From assembly GCF_007679045.1 (NCBI RefSeq), contig NZ_VEFS01000001.1, forward strand, positions 1,604,638 through 1,668,637: a DNA stretch of 64,000 bases, in the 5' to 3' direction. The notes beneath the pieces are model-generated. The model was not told the origin of the DNA, ran no database searches, and saw nothing but the letters and a program-made list of their open reading frames with translations. Position 1 is the first letter of the stretch, and the number at the start of each line of letters is the position of its first letter. Origin of the DNA: Microbacterium sp. BH-3-3-3 (GTDB lineage Bacteria > Actinomycetota > Actinomycetes > Actinomycetales > Microbacteriaceae). Made by a program: the position numbers and the translations under genes. Positions 1-7,111 of this stretch are shown in pieces.

Positions 1-139
1 CGATGCGCATGGTCGTGGTCTTGCCGGCGCCGTTGCCGCCGACGAAGCCGGTCAGTCGCCCGGGGGCGACGGTGAATCCCACCTCGTCGAGCACGCGGCG
101 TCCGCCGTAGCTCTTGGTGATGCCGTCCAACTGGAGCAC
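1..139 (-). CDS. ABC transporter ATP-binding protein, N-terminal fragment
   Basis: Only the first 46 codons are inside the window; the gene continues off the left edge. From a GTG at 139 the protein begins like an ABC exporter ATPase, with a beta-strand and the A-loop region (ITKSYGGRRVLDEV) followed by a Walker A at residues 34-41 (GGNGAGKT; the common form is GPNGAGKT). AAGGG precedes the GTG by about 7 nt. It lies downstream of, and reads in the same direction as, a histidine kinase/response regulator pair. That arrangement is common for two-component systems controlling drug- or peptide-export ABC systems, but a 238-nt repeat-bearing gap separates them, so co-transcription is only inferred. 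The substrate cannot be told. Confidence 0.85.
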   Translation of the reverse strand, partial: MLQLDGITKSYGGRRVLDEVGFTVAPGRLTGFVGGNGAGKTTTMRI

Positions 140-248
140 GGTGCATCCCTTCTCTCGATGCCTCCACGCTAGAGACGCGGATGCCGCGGCACCTCCGCCC
201 CGAGAAGGGTTCCCGCGCTCCACCGTGAGGGGGAGGGGGCTCGACGGG

Positions 249-271
249 GGTCCCTGAGCCTGTCGAAGGGC
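249..271. repeat. CCCTGAGCcTGTCGAAGGG intergenic repeat, copy 1
   Basis: First of three closely spaced copies of an imperfect palindrome, GGTCCCTGAGC/GTCGAAGGG, in the gap left of the response regulator. The core word CCCTGAGCCTGTCGAAGGG differs from copies 2 and 3 at one central base. Spacing to the next copy is about 41 nt. Elements of this type are seen in the intergenic DNA of many GC-rich bacteria. Confidence 0.8.
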
Positions 272-289
272 CCCGGAGCGCGCAACCGA

Positions 290-312
290 GGTCCCTGAGC
301 TTGTCGAAGGGC
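290..312. repeat. CCCTGAGCTTGTCGAAGGG intergenic repeat, copy 2
   Basis: Second copy in the same orientation as copy 1, also followed by GGGCCC-like sequence. Its regular spacing with copies 1 and 3 suggests local tandem amplification of a unit of about 41 nt that includes a short GC-rich linker. Confidence 0.8.
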
Positions 313-330
313 CCGGGACCCGAACCGCGA

Positions 331-355
331 GGTCCCTGAGCTTGTCGAAGGGACC
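331..355. repeat. CCCTGAGCTTGTCGAAGGG intergenic repeat, copy 3
   Basis: The most complete copy of this cluster: it begins GGTCCC and ends GGGACC, so the outer 6 nt are perfectly complementary and could form a stem with the loop in TGAGCTTGTCGAA. It lies just downstream of the response-regulator stop and could act as a terminator-like hairpin, although no T-tract follows. Confidence 0.85.
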
Positions 356-377
356 GGGCCCCGCGGGACCCCGCCCG

Positions 378-1100
378 TCAGGCCAGCCCGTGCCGGTGCG
401 CGAGCACCACGGCCTGCACGCGGTCGCGCGCGCCGAGCTTCTGCAGCACGTTCGACACGTGCGTCTTCACGGTCGCCTCGCCGATGAACAGGCGCGCGGC
501 GATCTCGGCGTTGCTGAGGGCTTCGGCGACGAGGGCGAGCACCTCGCTCTCACGCTCGGTCAGCGGCTCGCTGAGGTGCAGGGTGTCGGCGCGGCGGACG
601 GCGGTCTCGGTGACCGTCGAGGTCGGCGCGGGGCTCGCGAAGGAGCTCCCGGATGCCACGTCGCCGGCGCCCTGCGCGGCGAAGCGTTCGATGACCCGGC
701 GGGTGACCTCGGGGGCGAGCAGCGCGTCGCCCGCGCCGACGATCCGCACCGCCGAGACGAGCTCTTCAGGGCCGGCGTTCTTGAGCAGGAATCCGCTGGC
801 TCCCGCCGCGAGCGCGGCGAACAGGTAGTCGTCGCGGTCGAAGGTGGTCACGATGAGGATTGCGGCGTCGGAGGCGGGATCGGCCGTCAGCAGGCGCGTC
901 GCCTCGAGCCCGTCCATGTCGGGCATCTGTACGTCCATGCAGATCACGTCGGGGCGCAGCTCGCGCGCCGCGTCGATGGCCGCGCGACCCGAGGCCGCCT
1001 CGCCGACGACCGTGATGTCGTCTTCGAGCGACAGGATCGTGCGGAACCCCGCGCGCATCATGGCGTGGTCGTCGACCAGCAGCACCCGCAGCTCAGACAC
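378..1100 (-). CDS. LuxR/NarL-family response regulator
   Basis: A 240-residue DNA-binding response regulator. The receiver domain (about 4-118) has the acidic pair D10-D11, phosphoacceptor D55 in CMDVQMPDMDG, T84 and K106. A 50-residue Pro/Ser/Thr-rich linker leads to a LuxR-type helix-turn-helix (about 175-238; LTERESEVL and ATVKTHVSNVLQKL). The start overlaps the 3' end of the kinase gene by 8 nt, so the two are translationally coupled and almost certainly form one two-component system. The target may be the ABC transporter gene just downstream; this is inference from position. The signal sensed is unknown. Confidence 0.95.
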   Translation of the reverse strand: MSELRVLLVDDHAMMRAGFRTILSLEDDITVVGEAASGRAAIDAARELRPDVICMDVQMPDMDGLEATRLLTADPASDAAILIVTTFDRDDYLFAALAAGASGFLLKNAGPEELVSAVRIVGAGDALLAPEVTRRVIERFAAQGAGDVASGSSFASPAPTSTVTETAVRRADTLHLSEPLTERESEVLALVAEALSNAEIAARLFIGEATVKTHVSNVLQKLGARDRVQAVVLAHRHGLA

Positions 1101-2352
1101 GCGACACCTCCGGGGTCAGCAGGGGCACCCGCACGCGCACCAACCATCCCCCGCGCGCGCGGGGACCGATCTCGATCGTCCCGCCCGAGGCCGCGGCGCG
1201 CTCGCGCATGCCGAGCTGGCCGAGGCCCGGCGTCGACGAACCGCGGCGTCCGGTGTTCGCGACCTCGAGCTCCACGGCATCCGGATCGAACCGGAGGCGC
1301 ACGTCGGCCGTCGCATCGGGACCGGCGTGACGCCGGGCGTTCGTGAGCGCCTCCTGCGCGATGCGGTACAGGTTGACCTGCACGAGCGGCGGGGGATCGC
1401 TCGCGGCCTCGCCGATGACGGTGAGGGTCGTGGGAAGACCCGCCGCGGTCGCCTCGTCGACCAGTCCCGCGATCGAGGTGAGCCCGTGCGTGGTGGGGGC
1501 GGTGTCGGGGGCGGAGTCGCCGTCGGGCGTGCGCAGGGTCTCGAGCAGTTGGCGCAGTTCGTGCAGAGACGACCGGGCGGATCCCTCGATGCCCGCGAGG
1601 TTCTGCCGCGCGGCATCCGGATCACGATCCAGCAGCGACCGCGCCACCCCGGCCTGCACGCCCATCAGCGATACGTGGTGGGCGACCACGTCGTGCAGCT
1701 CGCGCGCGATGCGCACGCGGTCGAGGGCCACGGCCTGGGCGGCGGTCACCTCGCGCTCGGTCTCGAGTTCGGCCGTGCGCTCCTCGAGGGCGGCGCGCTC
1801 GCGCATCTGCTGGTACGAGCGGTTGCCGAAGTAGTACGCGCCGCCGAAGTACAGCGCGTTGATGAGGATGTTGAGCAGTTGGTAGGCGACGAACGGCGAG
1901 AACGCCCCGGCGCGCGAGAAGGGTCCTTCCACGCTCGGGTCGACCGGCTGCGTGGCCTCTTGGAACATCACGACGAACAGCCACGCGAACATGCCCACGA
2001 TGAGGGCGATGCGCACGATCGTCGCCCGGCGACGGTTGGTCTCCCACGCGCCCACCGTGTACAGCGCGATGAACATCGCGATGTTGCCGGCGTACAGCTC
2101 GGGGATGCGGAAGGTCACCGCGAGGAAGTACGCGACCGCGACGATGACCGCGGCGATCGAGGGCCACCGCCGGCGGAAGGCGATCGGGATCGCGAGCACG
2201 GCGACGTATCCCAGCGCGACCGCGAGCGACCCCTGCTGGTCGCCGTAGATGCCGGAGACCGACGAGAGCACGGCGCTGGTCAATCCGCCCAGGAACAGCA
2301 CGGCGGCGAGCACGAGGTCGTTGCGTTGCTGCGTGCGGGTGAGCCGGGCCAT
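1093..2352 (-). CDS. Two-component sensor histidine kinase (HisKA_3 type)
   Basis: A 419-residue membrane kinase. The N-terminal 175 residues hold five or six hydrophobic segments (about 13-32, 43-60, 64-82, 88-103, 112-130, 153-175) with no large extracytoplasmic loop, so it probably senses within or at the membrane. A coiled-coil-like stretch (180-210) precedes the HisKA_3 dimerisation domain with phosphoacceptor H220 (ARELHDVVAHH). The HATPase region has its N-box (ALTNARRHAG) and glycine box (GLGQLGMRER). The ATG at 2352 is preceded by TACCGT ending 6 nt upstream, so the mRNA may be leaderless. It pairs with the overlapping response regulator. Confidence 0.95.
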   Translation of the reverse strand: MARLTRTQQRNDLVLAAVLFLGGLTSAVLSSVSGIYGDQQGSLAVALGYVAVLAIPIAFRRRWPSIAAVIVAVAYFLAVTFRIPELYAGNIAMFIALYTVGAWETNRRRATIVRIALIVGMFAWLFVVMFQEATQPVDPSVEGPFSRAGAFSPFVAYQLLNILINALYFGGAYYFGNRSYQQMRERAALEERTAELETEREVTAAQAVALDRVRIARELHDVVAHHVSLMGVQAGVARSLLDRDPDAARQNLAGIEGSARSSLHELRQLLETLRTPDGDSAPDTAPTTHGLTSIAGLVDEATAAGLPTTLTVIGEAASDPPPLVQVNLYRIAQEALTNARRHAGPDATADVRLRFDPDAVELEVANTGRRGSSTPGLGQLGMRERAAASGGTIEIGPRARGGWLVRVRVPLLTPEVSRV

Positions 2353-2495
2353 CCCTCCACGGTAGGGGGGAGCTCCGACACCTGCATCCCCCGTGGGGTG
2401 GAGTCAAGAGGGGCGGGAATACAGGATGCGTCGTGATGCTTGCACGTGAATAAATCCGGGCGCCAGGCGCCCCCGTCTTCTCCGAGAGGATCACC

Positions 2496-3062
2496 GTGAC
2501 CGAGATCGGCTACATCGTCGGCAGTATCTCCAGCACCTCCATCAACCGGCGCCTGGCGAAGGCGCTCGAGAAGGTCGCCCCCGAGGGCGTGACGCTCAAA
2601 GAGATCCCCATCAAGGACCTCCCCTTCTACTCGCCCGACTACGACGGCGACTTCCCCCCGGTCGCGCGCGACTTCAAGCAGGCGATCGAAGACACCGACG
2701 CCATGTTCATCGTGACCCCCGAGTACAGCCGCTCGATCCCCGGCGTGCTCAAGAACGCCCTCGACTGGTCGGCCCGCCCGTACGGCGAGGCGTCGTTCAA
2801 CGACAAGCCCACCGCGGTCATCGGCACCTCGCAGGGCGGCATCGCCACCGCGGCCGGCCAGCAGCACCTGCGCTCCGTGCTCCTGCACTACAACGCCCTG
2901 GTGCTCGGCCAGCCCGAGGGCTACATCCAGTCGACCCCCGGTCTGTTCGAAGAGGACGGCACCGTCACCGACGAGGGCACGGCCGCGTTCCTGCGCTCGA
3001 TCATCGAGGCGCTCGTGACCCTCGCGAAGCGCACCGCTCCAGCCGAGGTCCCCGCGGCCTGA
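2496..3062 (+). CDS. NADPH-dependent FMN reductase family protein
   Basis: A 188-residue flavodoxin-fold protein of the NADPH-dependent FMN reductase/azoreductase family. Visible are the phosphate-binding start (GSISSTSINRRLA, residues 9-21) that cradles FMN, the PEYSRSIPGVLKNALDWSAR segment typical of the family (about 74-93), and a glycine-rich GTSQGGIATAAGQ loop. Such enzymes use NAD(P)H to reduce free flavin or quinones; the physiological acceptor is not predictable here. GTG start at 2496 is supported by GAGAGGA 5-11 nt upstream. It is a single-gene unit closed by a strong hairpin 15 nt after the stop. Confidence 0.93.
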   Translation: MTEIGYIVGSISSTSINRRLAKALEKVAPEGVTLKEIPIKDLPFYSPDYDGDFPPVARDFKQAIEDTDAMFIVTPEYSRSIPGVLKNALDWSARPYGEASFNDKPTAVIGTSQGGIATAAGQQHLRSVLLHYNALVLGQPEGYIQSTPGLFEEDGTVTDEGTAAFLRSIIEALVTLAKRTAPAEVPAA

Positions 3063-3076
3063 GGCGCGCTTTCACG

Positions 3077-3106
3077 ACGGGGTCGGGGGTTCGCCCCCGG
3101 CCCCGT
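3077..3106 (+). terminator. GC-rich hairpin with TTCG tetraloop after FMN reductase
   Basis: ACGGGG-T-CGGGGG, loop TTCG, CCCCCG-G-CCCCGT forms a 13-pair stem (one G-U) capped by a very stable UUCG tetraloop. It is followed by CTTAGT rather than a long T-run. The position right after the stop fits a terminator. Confidence 0.75.
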
Positions 3107-3114
3107 CTTAGTCA

Positions 3115-3139
3115 GGTCCCTGAGTCTGTCGAAGGGACC
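3115..3139. repeat. CCCTGAGtcTGTCGAAGGG intergenic repeat, copy 4
   Basis: Fourth copy of the repeat seen three times near 250-355, with the same GGTCCC...GGGACC ends and TC in place of the central CT. It sits between the FMN-reductase terminator and the 3' end of the decayed sigma-factor gene, so both locations are gene ends. Confidence 0.8.
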
Positions 3140-3160
3140 GGACGCAGCGTTCCCGGTGGC

Positions 3161-3687
3161 TCAGCCCCCTGTCTTTCCCCCGGGACGGCTCCCCAGCGCC
3201 TCGGCCTTCCGCCTGAGCAGCGCGGCCTCGCGCTCGTTGCGCGTAAGCCCGGCGGCGGTGAGCAGCTCCGCGCGCGCCTCGGCCGATCGCCCGAGGCGCG
3301 ACAGTAGCTCCCCGCGCACCGACGGGATGAGGTGCGATCCCCGCAGGGCCCCGGCCGCAGCGAGGGCGTCCACGGGTGCGCAGCACCGTATCGCCGGCGC
3401 TCGCGGCGTAGCCCTCGGTGAAGATGAGGTAGGCGGTACTTCTCGCCTCGCGCGCGCTCCCGACGCCAGCCGTCGATCGCGCGCCGCTTCGCGACGGCGG
3501 TGAGCCACCCTCCGGGATTGTGCGGCACGCCCTCGCGCGGCCACTGCGCCAGCGCCTCGAGCAGCGCGTCGTGCGCGAGGTCTTCGGCGGTGGGGAGGTC
3601 GCCGACCACGCGCGCGAGCGTCGCGACGATGCGGGCGCCTTCGATGCGCCAGATCGCCGCGACGCGTCGCGAGAGGTCGTCGGTCAC
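3161..3687 (-). pseudogene. Decayed ECF sigma factor of the DGPF-linked (ECF42-like) type
   Basis: Three pieces of one sigma factor lie in order but in three reading frames. Piece 1 (3687 to about 3436) starts with ATG and has the region-2 sequence ending in GWLTAVAKRRAIDGWRRERA. Piece 2 (about 3434-3376) reads YLIFTEGYAASAGDTVLR, the core of the C-terminal DUF6596-like domain. Piece 3 (about 3374-3161) reads DALAAAGALRGSHLIPSVRG and on to a TGA, the usual TPR-like end. About 173 residues remain where intact members have roughly 400, so at least two large out-of-frame deletions have removed region 4 and part of the tail. The N-terminal fragment could still be translated but would lack promoter -35 recognition. 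Confidence 0.85.
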
Positions 3688-3693
3688 GTGGGG

Positions 3694-4119
3694 TCAGCGC
3701 GCGGCCTGCTCCTCGCGCCAGCCCTCTTCCTTCTGGATGTACTCGTTGTCGGCGAAGGCCGCGAAGTCGGTCTCGTCGGTGACCCGGCGCACCTCGAGCG
3801 TGTTGCCCGCGATCAGCGGAGCGCGGCGCGCCCACTCCACGGCCTCGTCCTTGCTCGACACCTCGATGATCCAGAAGCCGTTAAACAGCTCGTGCGTCTC
3901 GCCATAGGGGCCGTCGGTGACGACCGGCTCCTCGCCGCCGAACTCGACCACGAAGTTCTTGCTCATGTCTTCGGCGAGACCATCGCCGGCGACGAGCACC
4001 CCCGCGTTGACCATGGACTCGTTGTACGCGCCCATCTGGTTGATGACCTGCTCGAACGGGATCCTCTTGTACGCCGCGTACGCCTCGTCGGTGCCGCGCA
4101 TGATCAGCATGTACTTCAT
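3694..4119 (-). CDS. YCII-related DGPF-domain protein
   Basis: A 141-residue member of the YCII/DGPF family, a ferredoxin-like fold without a firmly assigned reaction. It starts MKYMLIMRG and carries the signature DGPYGETHELFNGFWIIEV (about 69-87). The ATG at 4119 has GAGAGAAG upstream. The stop is 6 nt before the sigma-factor start, the standard arrangement for ECF41/42-type sigma factors and their DGPF partner. Here the sigma gene is broken while this gene looks intact, so it either still functions alone or has only recently lost its partner. Confidence 0.92.
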   Translation of the reverse strand: MKYMLIMRGTDEAYAAYKRIPFEQVINQMGAYNESMVNAGVLVAGDGLAEDMSKNFVVEFGGEEPVVTDGPYGETHELFNGFWIIEVSSKDEAVEWARRAPLIAGNTLEVRRVTDETDFAAFADNEYIQKEEGWREEQAAR

Positions 4120-4144
4120 CGTCGTCTTCTCTCGTCGGTGCTCG

Positions 4145-4159
4145 GGGGAACCGTTCCCC
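4145..4159. promoter_or_regulatory. Perfect 15-nt palindrome GGGGAAC-C-GTTCCCC upstream of the DGPF gene
   Basis: A 7-bp perfect inverted repeat with a one-base centre, 25 nt upstream of the DGPF gene start. On the minus strand it contains GGAAC, the classic -35 word of many ECF sigma factors, so it could be an old ECF promoter element or a dimeric repressor site. The rest of the 4120-4359 gap shows only GC-rich sequence with an interrupted CGGATGCCG/GCGGCATCCG pairing and no gene. Confidence 0.45.
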
Positions 4160-4359
4160 TACTATCGCGTCGAACGACGCCGAGCGGAATCGACAGGGTG
4201 CGGGAGAAAAGATTCCGGATGCCGTGGGCTCGGGTTCCGCGCGGCGCGGGCGCCTCACCGGAATCGGCCCGCCGCGCGGGAATCGGACGGCAGAGTCCGC
4301 GGCATCCGATCCCGAGGCGATCCGATGTCGCGACGGCTCGCGCGAGCCTGAGCCGGCGT

Positions 4360-5205
4360 TCAGCCGAAGATCATCGGCAGGTCGTCATCGTCGTCGGCGC
4401 CCGAGAGGTCGAGGTCGGCGACGACGGGCACGTGGTCGCTGGGAACCTCGCCCTTGCGCTCGTTGCGGTGGATCTCGGCGCCGTGCACCGCGTCGGCGAA
4501 GGCCTGCGAGCCGAGGATGAAGTCGATGCGCAGGCCCTCGTTGCGGGGGAAGCGCAGCTGCTTGTAGTCCCAGTAGGTGTACCCGGTGGGGATCAGCGGG
4601 CGCACGACGTCGGTGAGACCCGCGGCCTCGAAGGCGCGGAAGGCCTCGCGCTCGGGAGGGGAGACGTGGGTGGTCGCCCCCTCGACGACCGTGGGGTCGC
4701 CGTTGTCGTCGTCGGTCGGCGCGATGTTGAAGTCGCCGGTCAGGGCGAGCGGCAGATCGGGGTGGGCCGCGAGGGTGTCGGCCGTGTACTGGCGCAGCTT
4801 GTCGAGCCAGTCGAGCTTGTAGACGTAGTGCGGGTCGTCGAGTCCGCGACCGTTGGGCACGTACAGGCTCCACACGCGCACGCCGTTGACGGTCGCCCCG
4901 ATCGCGCGGGCCTCCTGGGGCAGGTCGGGACCCTCTTTGCCCTTCTCGAACCCGGGCATGCCGGGGAACCCGATCTCGATGTCTTCGAGGGGCTCACGGC
5001 TCGCGATGGCGACGCCGTTCCACTGGTTCAGGCCGTGCGCGGCCACGTGGTACCCGGCTTCTTCGAACGCCGCGTACGGGAACTGCTCCGTCTTGCACTT
5101 GATCTCCTGCATCGCCAGCACGTCGATGTGCTCGCGCACGCAGAACTCGACGGTGCGGGTGACGCGGGCGCGGATGGAGTTGACGTTCCAGGTGGCCAGG
5201 CGCAT
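4360..5205 (-). CDS. xthA: Exodeoxyribonuclease III
   Basis: A 281-residue AP endonuclease/3'-5' exonuclease of the EEP fold, acting in base-excision repair. It opens MRLATWNVNSIRAR with metal ligand E34 in MQEIK, then GDFNIAP (catalytic Asp/Asn) and the C-terminal PSDHVPVVADL (catalytic His). A longer in-frame start exists at 5262, but homologues begin at MRLATWNVN, and TAGGCT ends 7 nt before this ATG, which fits a leaderless promoter. Divergent from pyrE, whose start is 83 nt away. The C-terminus ends in an unusual acidic run (GADDDDDLPMIFG). Confidence 0.97.
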   Translation of the reverse strand: MRLATWNVNSIRARVTRTVEFCVREHIDVLAMQEIKCKTEQFPYAAFEEAGYHVAAHGLNQWNGVAIASREPLEDIEIGFPGMPGFEKGKEGPDLPQEARAIGATVNGVRVWSLYVPNGRGLDDPHYVYKLDWLDKLRQYTADTLAAHPDLPLALTGDFNIAPTDDDNGDPTVVEGATTHVSPPEREAFRAFEAAGLTDVVRPLIPTGYTYWDYKQLRFPRNEGLRIDFILGSQAFADAVHGAEIHRNERKGEVPSDHVPVVADLDLSGADDDDDLPMIFG

Positions 5206-5212
5206 GGCATCC

Positions 5213-5218
5213 AGCCTA
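5213..5218 (-). promoter_or_regulatory. -10 hexamer TAGGCT of xthA
   Basis: TAGGCT on the minus strand, separated by GGATGCC (7 nt) from the xthA ATG, placing the transcription start at or next to the start codon. Confidence 0.6.
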
Positions 5219-5275
5219 CTTTCGGCCGCCGACATCGGCGGCCAGAGCGACTCCGGCGTCATCCGTATGGAGCAC

Positions 5276-5281
5276 TAAACT
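5276..5281 (+). promoter_or_regulatory. -10 hexamer TAAACT of pyrE
   Basis: TAAACT ends 7 nt before the pyrE GTG. Together with the xthA hexamer it packs two divergent promoters into an 83-nt gap. Confidence 0.6.
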
Positions 5282-5288
5282 CGACGCC

Positions 5289-5867
5289 GTGACCACCGCC
5301 TCCACTCCCGAGCTCGAAGCCGACCGTCAGGCCCTCATCGGCCTCATCAAGGACGAGGCGGTGTTCCACGGCGACTTCACCCTCTCGAGCGGCAAGAAGG
5401 CGACGTACTACGTCGACATGCGCAAGCTCACTCTCGACCACCGCGCCGCTCCCGCGATTGGCCGCCTCGTGCTCGACCTGGTGAAAGACCTCGACGGCAT
5501 CGTCGCCGTCGGCGGGCTCACGCTCGGCGCCGACCCCATCGCCAACGCCGTCATGCACGAGTCGGTGCATGCCGGCCGCCCGCTCGATGCGTTCGTCGTA
5601 CGCAAGGAGCCCAAGGACCACGGCCGCGGCCGCCAGATCGAGGGCGCCGACGTGAAGGGCAAGCGCGTCGTCGTCGTCGAAGACACCTCGACCACGGGCC
5701 AGTCGGCGCTCAAGGCCGTCGAGGCCCTGCGCCGCGAGGGCGCGGACGTCGTCGCCGTCGCCGTGATCGTCGACCGCAAGACCGGCGCTCAGGCCGCGAT
5801 CGAGGCCGAGGGCCTGCAGTGGCTCGGGTCGATCGACCTCGACGACCTGGGCCTCGCCCCGCAGTAA
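5289..5867 (+). CDS. pyrE: Orotate phosphoribosyltransferase
   Basis: A 192-residue type-I phosphoribosyltransferase converting orotate and PRPP to OMP in pyrimidine synthesis. The PRPP-binding loop VVVVEDTSTTGQSALKA (about 119-135) and the catalytic-loop stretch VVRKEPKDHGRGRQIEG are clear; FTLSSGKKATYYVDMR near residue 30 is the family's N-terminal signature. Length is normal. GTG start with no Shine-Dalgarno; the TAAACT hexamer implies a leaderless transcript. It stands alone, away from other pyr genes, followed by the 5.9-kb inverted repeat. Confidence 0.97.
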   Translation: MTTASTPELEADRQALIGLIKDEAVFHGDFTLSSGKKATYYVDMRKLTLDHRAAPAIGRLVLDLVKDLDGIVAVGGLTLGADPIANAVMHESVHAGRPLDAFVVRKEPKDHGRGRQIEGADVKGKRVVVVEDTSTTGQSALKAVEALRREGADVVAVAVIVDRKTGAQAAIEAEGLQWLGSIDLDDLGLAPQ

Positions 5868-5873
5868 GCCCGC

Positions 5874-5963
5874 CGCGTCACCAGAACAGGCGGGTGCGAC
5901 GAAAACAGGCCGATTTCGCCGGAATCGCCCTGTTCTGGTGACATGCCCTGTTCTCGTGACGCG
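5874..5963. repeat. Long inverted repeat with GTCACCAGAACAGG arms
   Basis: Left arm GTCACCAGAACAGGCG (5877-5892) is complementary to CGCCCTGTTCTGGTGAC (5926-5942; one extra C). A third arm, CCTGTTCTCGTGACGCG (5947-5963), also pairs with the left arm extended outward (CGCGTCAC...), with one mismatch. The left arm can therefore choose between two partners. It lies between convergent genes (pyrE and the small membrane gene). No T-run follows on either strand. Positions 5964-6015 hold nothing else I can name. Confidence 0.75.
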
Positions 5964-6015
5964 CAGGCGCCGGATGCCAAGCCCTCACCGCCCCGAACGG
6001 TGCGACCAGCCGTGG

Positions 6016-6165
6016 TCAGGGCGCGTCGTCACCCGGGCCGGGGCCGTCGAAGGGGTCGCGCCGCCCGCTGCCGCGGCGGGACCGCCGCCACTGCACGATG
6101 AACGCCACGAGCGTGCCGGCGGTGATGAAGAAAGCGACGATCAGCCAGAGCGTGCGGTCATCCAC
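6016..6165 (-). CDS. Small single-pass membrane protein (49 aa)
   Basis: A short gene with GTG start at 6165 and AGGGAG 8 nt upstream. The protein begins VDDRTLWLIVAFFITAGTL and continues VAFIVQWRRSRRG, giving one transmembrane helix (about 6-26) followed by a basic then acidic/proline tail ending in GPGPGDDAP. It begins 18 nt after the stop of the upstream HAD gene on the same strand, so the two probably share a transcript. I do not recognise a family. Confidence 0.6.
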   Translation of the reverse strand: MDDRTLWLIVAFFITAGTLVAFIVQWRRSRRGSGRRDPFDGPGPGDDAP

Positions 6166-6183
6166 GGTGTGTCTCCCTGAGGT

Positions 6184-7014
6184 TCACAAGCCTTCGCTGA
6201 GCCCGTCTTCGCCGTCGGCCAGGTCGCTCTCGATCGGTTCGTCGCGCACCAGCTCGGCGACCGACGCGAGGATCTCGTCGGGGCGGAACGGATAGCGCTC
6301 GATCTCGCGCTGGTCGCTGATGCCGGTCATCACGAGCACGGTGTGCAGGCCCGCCTCGATGCCGGCGACGATGTCGGTGTCCATGCGGTCGCCGATCATG
6401 CCGGTGTTCTCACTGTGGGCGCCGATGCGGTTCAGGGCCGAGCGGAACATCATCGGGTTGGGCTTGCCGACGATGTAGGGCTCTTTGCCCGTGGCCTTGG
6501 TGATCAGCGCGGCGATCGCCCCGGTCGCGGGCAGCACGCCCTCGGTCGAGGGCCCCGTGGCATCCGGATTCGTCGCGATGAACCGGGCGCCGCCGCTGAT
6601 GAAGCGGATGGCCTTGGTGATGGCCTCGAACGAGTAGTTGCGCGTCTCGCCCACGACGACGTAGTCGGGGGCGGTCTCGGTCAGGATGAAGCCCGCCTCG
6701 TGCAGGGCGGTGGTGAGTCCCGCCTCGCCGATGACGAAGGCGGAGCCGCCGGGCATCTGCGACTTGAGGAAGTCGGCGGTCGCGAGAGCCGAGGTCCAGA
6801 TCGACGACTCGGGCACCACGAGCCCCGAGGCCCGCAGTCGCGCGCTCAGATCGCGCGGCGTGTAGATCGAGTTGTTCGTCAGCACCAGGAACGGCGTGCC
6901 CTCGGCCCGCCATTGCGCGAGCAACTCGGATGCTCCGGCAATGGGGGTGTTCTCGTGGACGAGAACGCCGTCCATGTCGGTCAGCCAGCACTCGATGTCG
7001 CCACGCGTCCGCAT
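6184..7014 (-). CDS. HAD-IIA family sugar-phosphatase (NagD-like)
   Basis: A 276-residue HAD hydrolase. Motif I is WLTDMDGVL (nucleophile Asp near residue 12), motif II LTNNS (about 47), motif III Lys in VGKPNPMMF, and motif IV GDRMDTDIVAGIEAG. The insertion between motifs II and III is the C2A cap of the NagD/p-nitrophenylphosphatase group, which dephosphorylates small phosphomonoesters; the true substrate is unknown. The ATG at 7014 is favoured because TAGGCT ends 7 nt upstream and homologues start here; frame upstream of it would read through the csbD terminator. Confidence 0.93.
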   Translation of the reverse strand: MRTRGDIECWLTDMDGVLVHENTPIAGASELLAQWRAEGTPFLVLTNNSIYTPRDLSARLRASGLVVPESSIWTSALATADFLKSQMPGGSAFVIGEAGLTTALHEAGFILTETAPDYVVVGETRNYSFEAITKAIRFISGGARFIATNPDATGPSTEGVLPATGAIAALITKATGKEPYIVGKPNPMMFRSALNRIGAHSENTGMIGDRMDTDIVAGIEAGLHTVLVMTGISDQREIERYPFRPDEILASVAELVRDEPIESDLADGEDGLSEGL

Positions 7015-7050
7015 GCGGCCCAGCCTAGACCCGGGTTTCGACGCCGCCGG

Positions 7051-7094
7051 AAAAAAGCGCGGGCGGGCCCGACCCGGAGGTCGTGGGCCCGCCC
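7051..7094 (-). terminator. Intrinsic terminator of csbD
   Basis: Read on the minus strand: GGGCGGGCCC, a 14-nt loop, GGGCCCGCCC, then GCGC and TTTTTT. A perfect 10-bp GC stem plus a six-T tract is a textbook rho-independent terminator. It begins 18 nt beyond the csbD stop and isolates csbD from the HAD gene. Confidence 0.9.
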
Positions 7095-7111
7095 GTCCGC
7101 GGAACGCCGAC

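Noticed and set aside
342..1346. A plus-strand open frame starting within the CCCTGAG repeats
   Set aside because: Antisense to the response regulator and kinase; no ribosome-binding site and no recognisable sequence.
3112..3687. Sigma-factor fragment read as a complete 191-residue protein
   Set aside because: After residue 84 the frame becomes Arg/Pro/Ser-rich junk, while family-specific sequence continues in two other frames; decay is the better explanation.
5205..5262. Extended N-terminus for xthA
   Set aside because: The extra 19 residues precede the universal MRLATWNVN start, and the leaderless -10 hexamer lies inside the extension.
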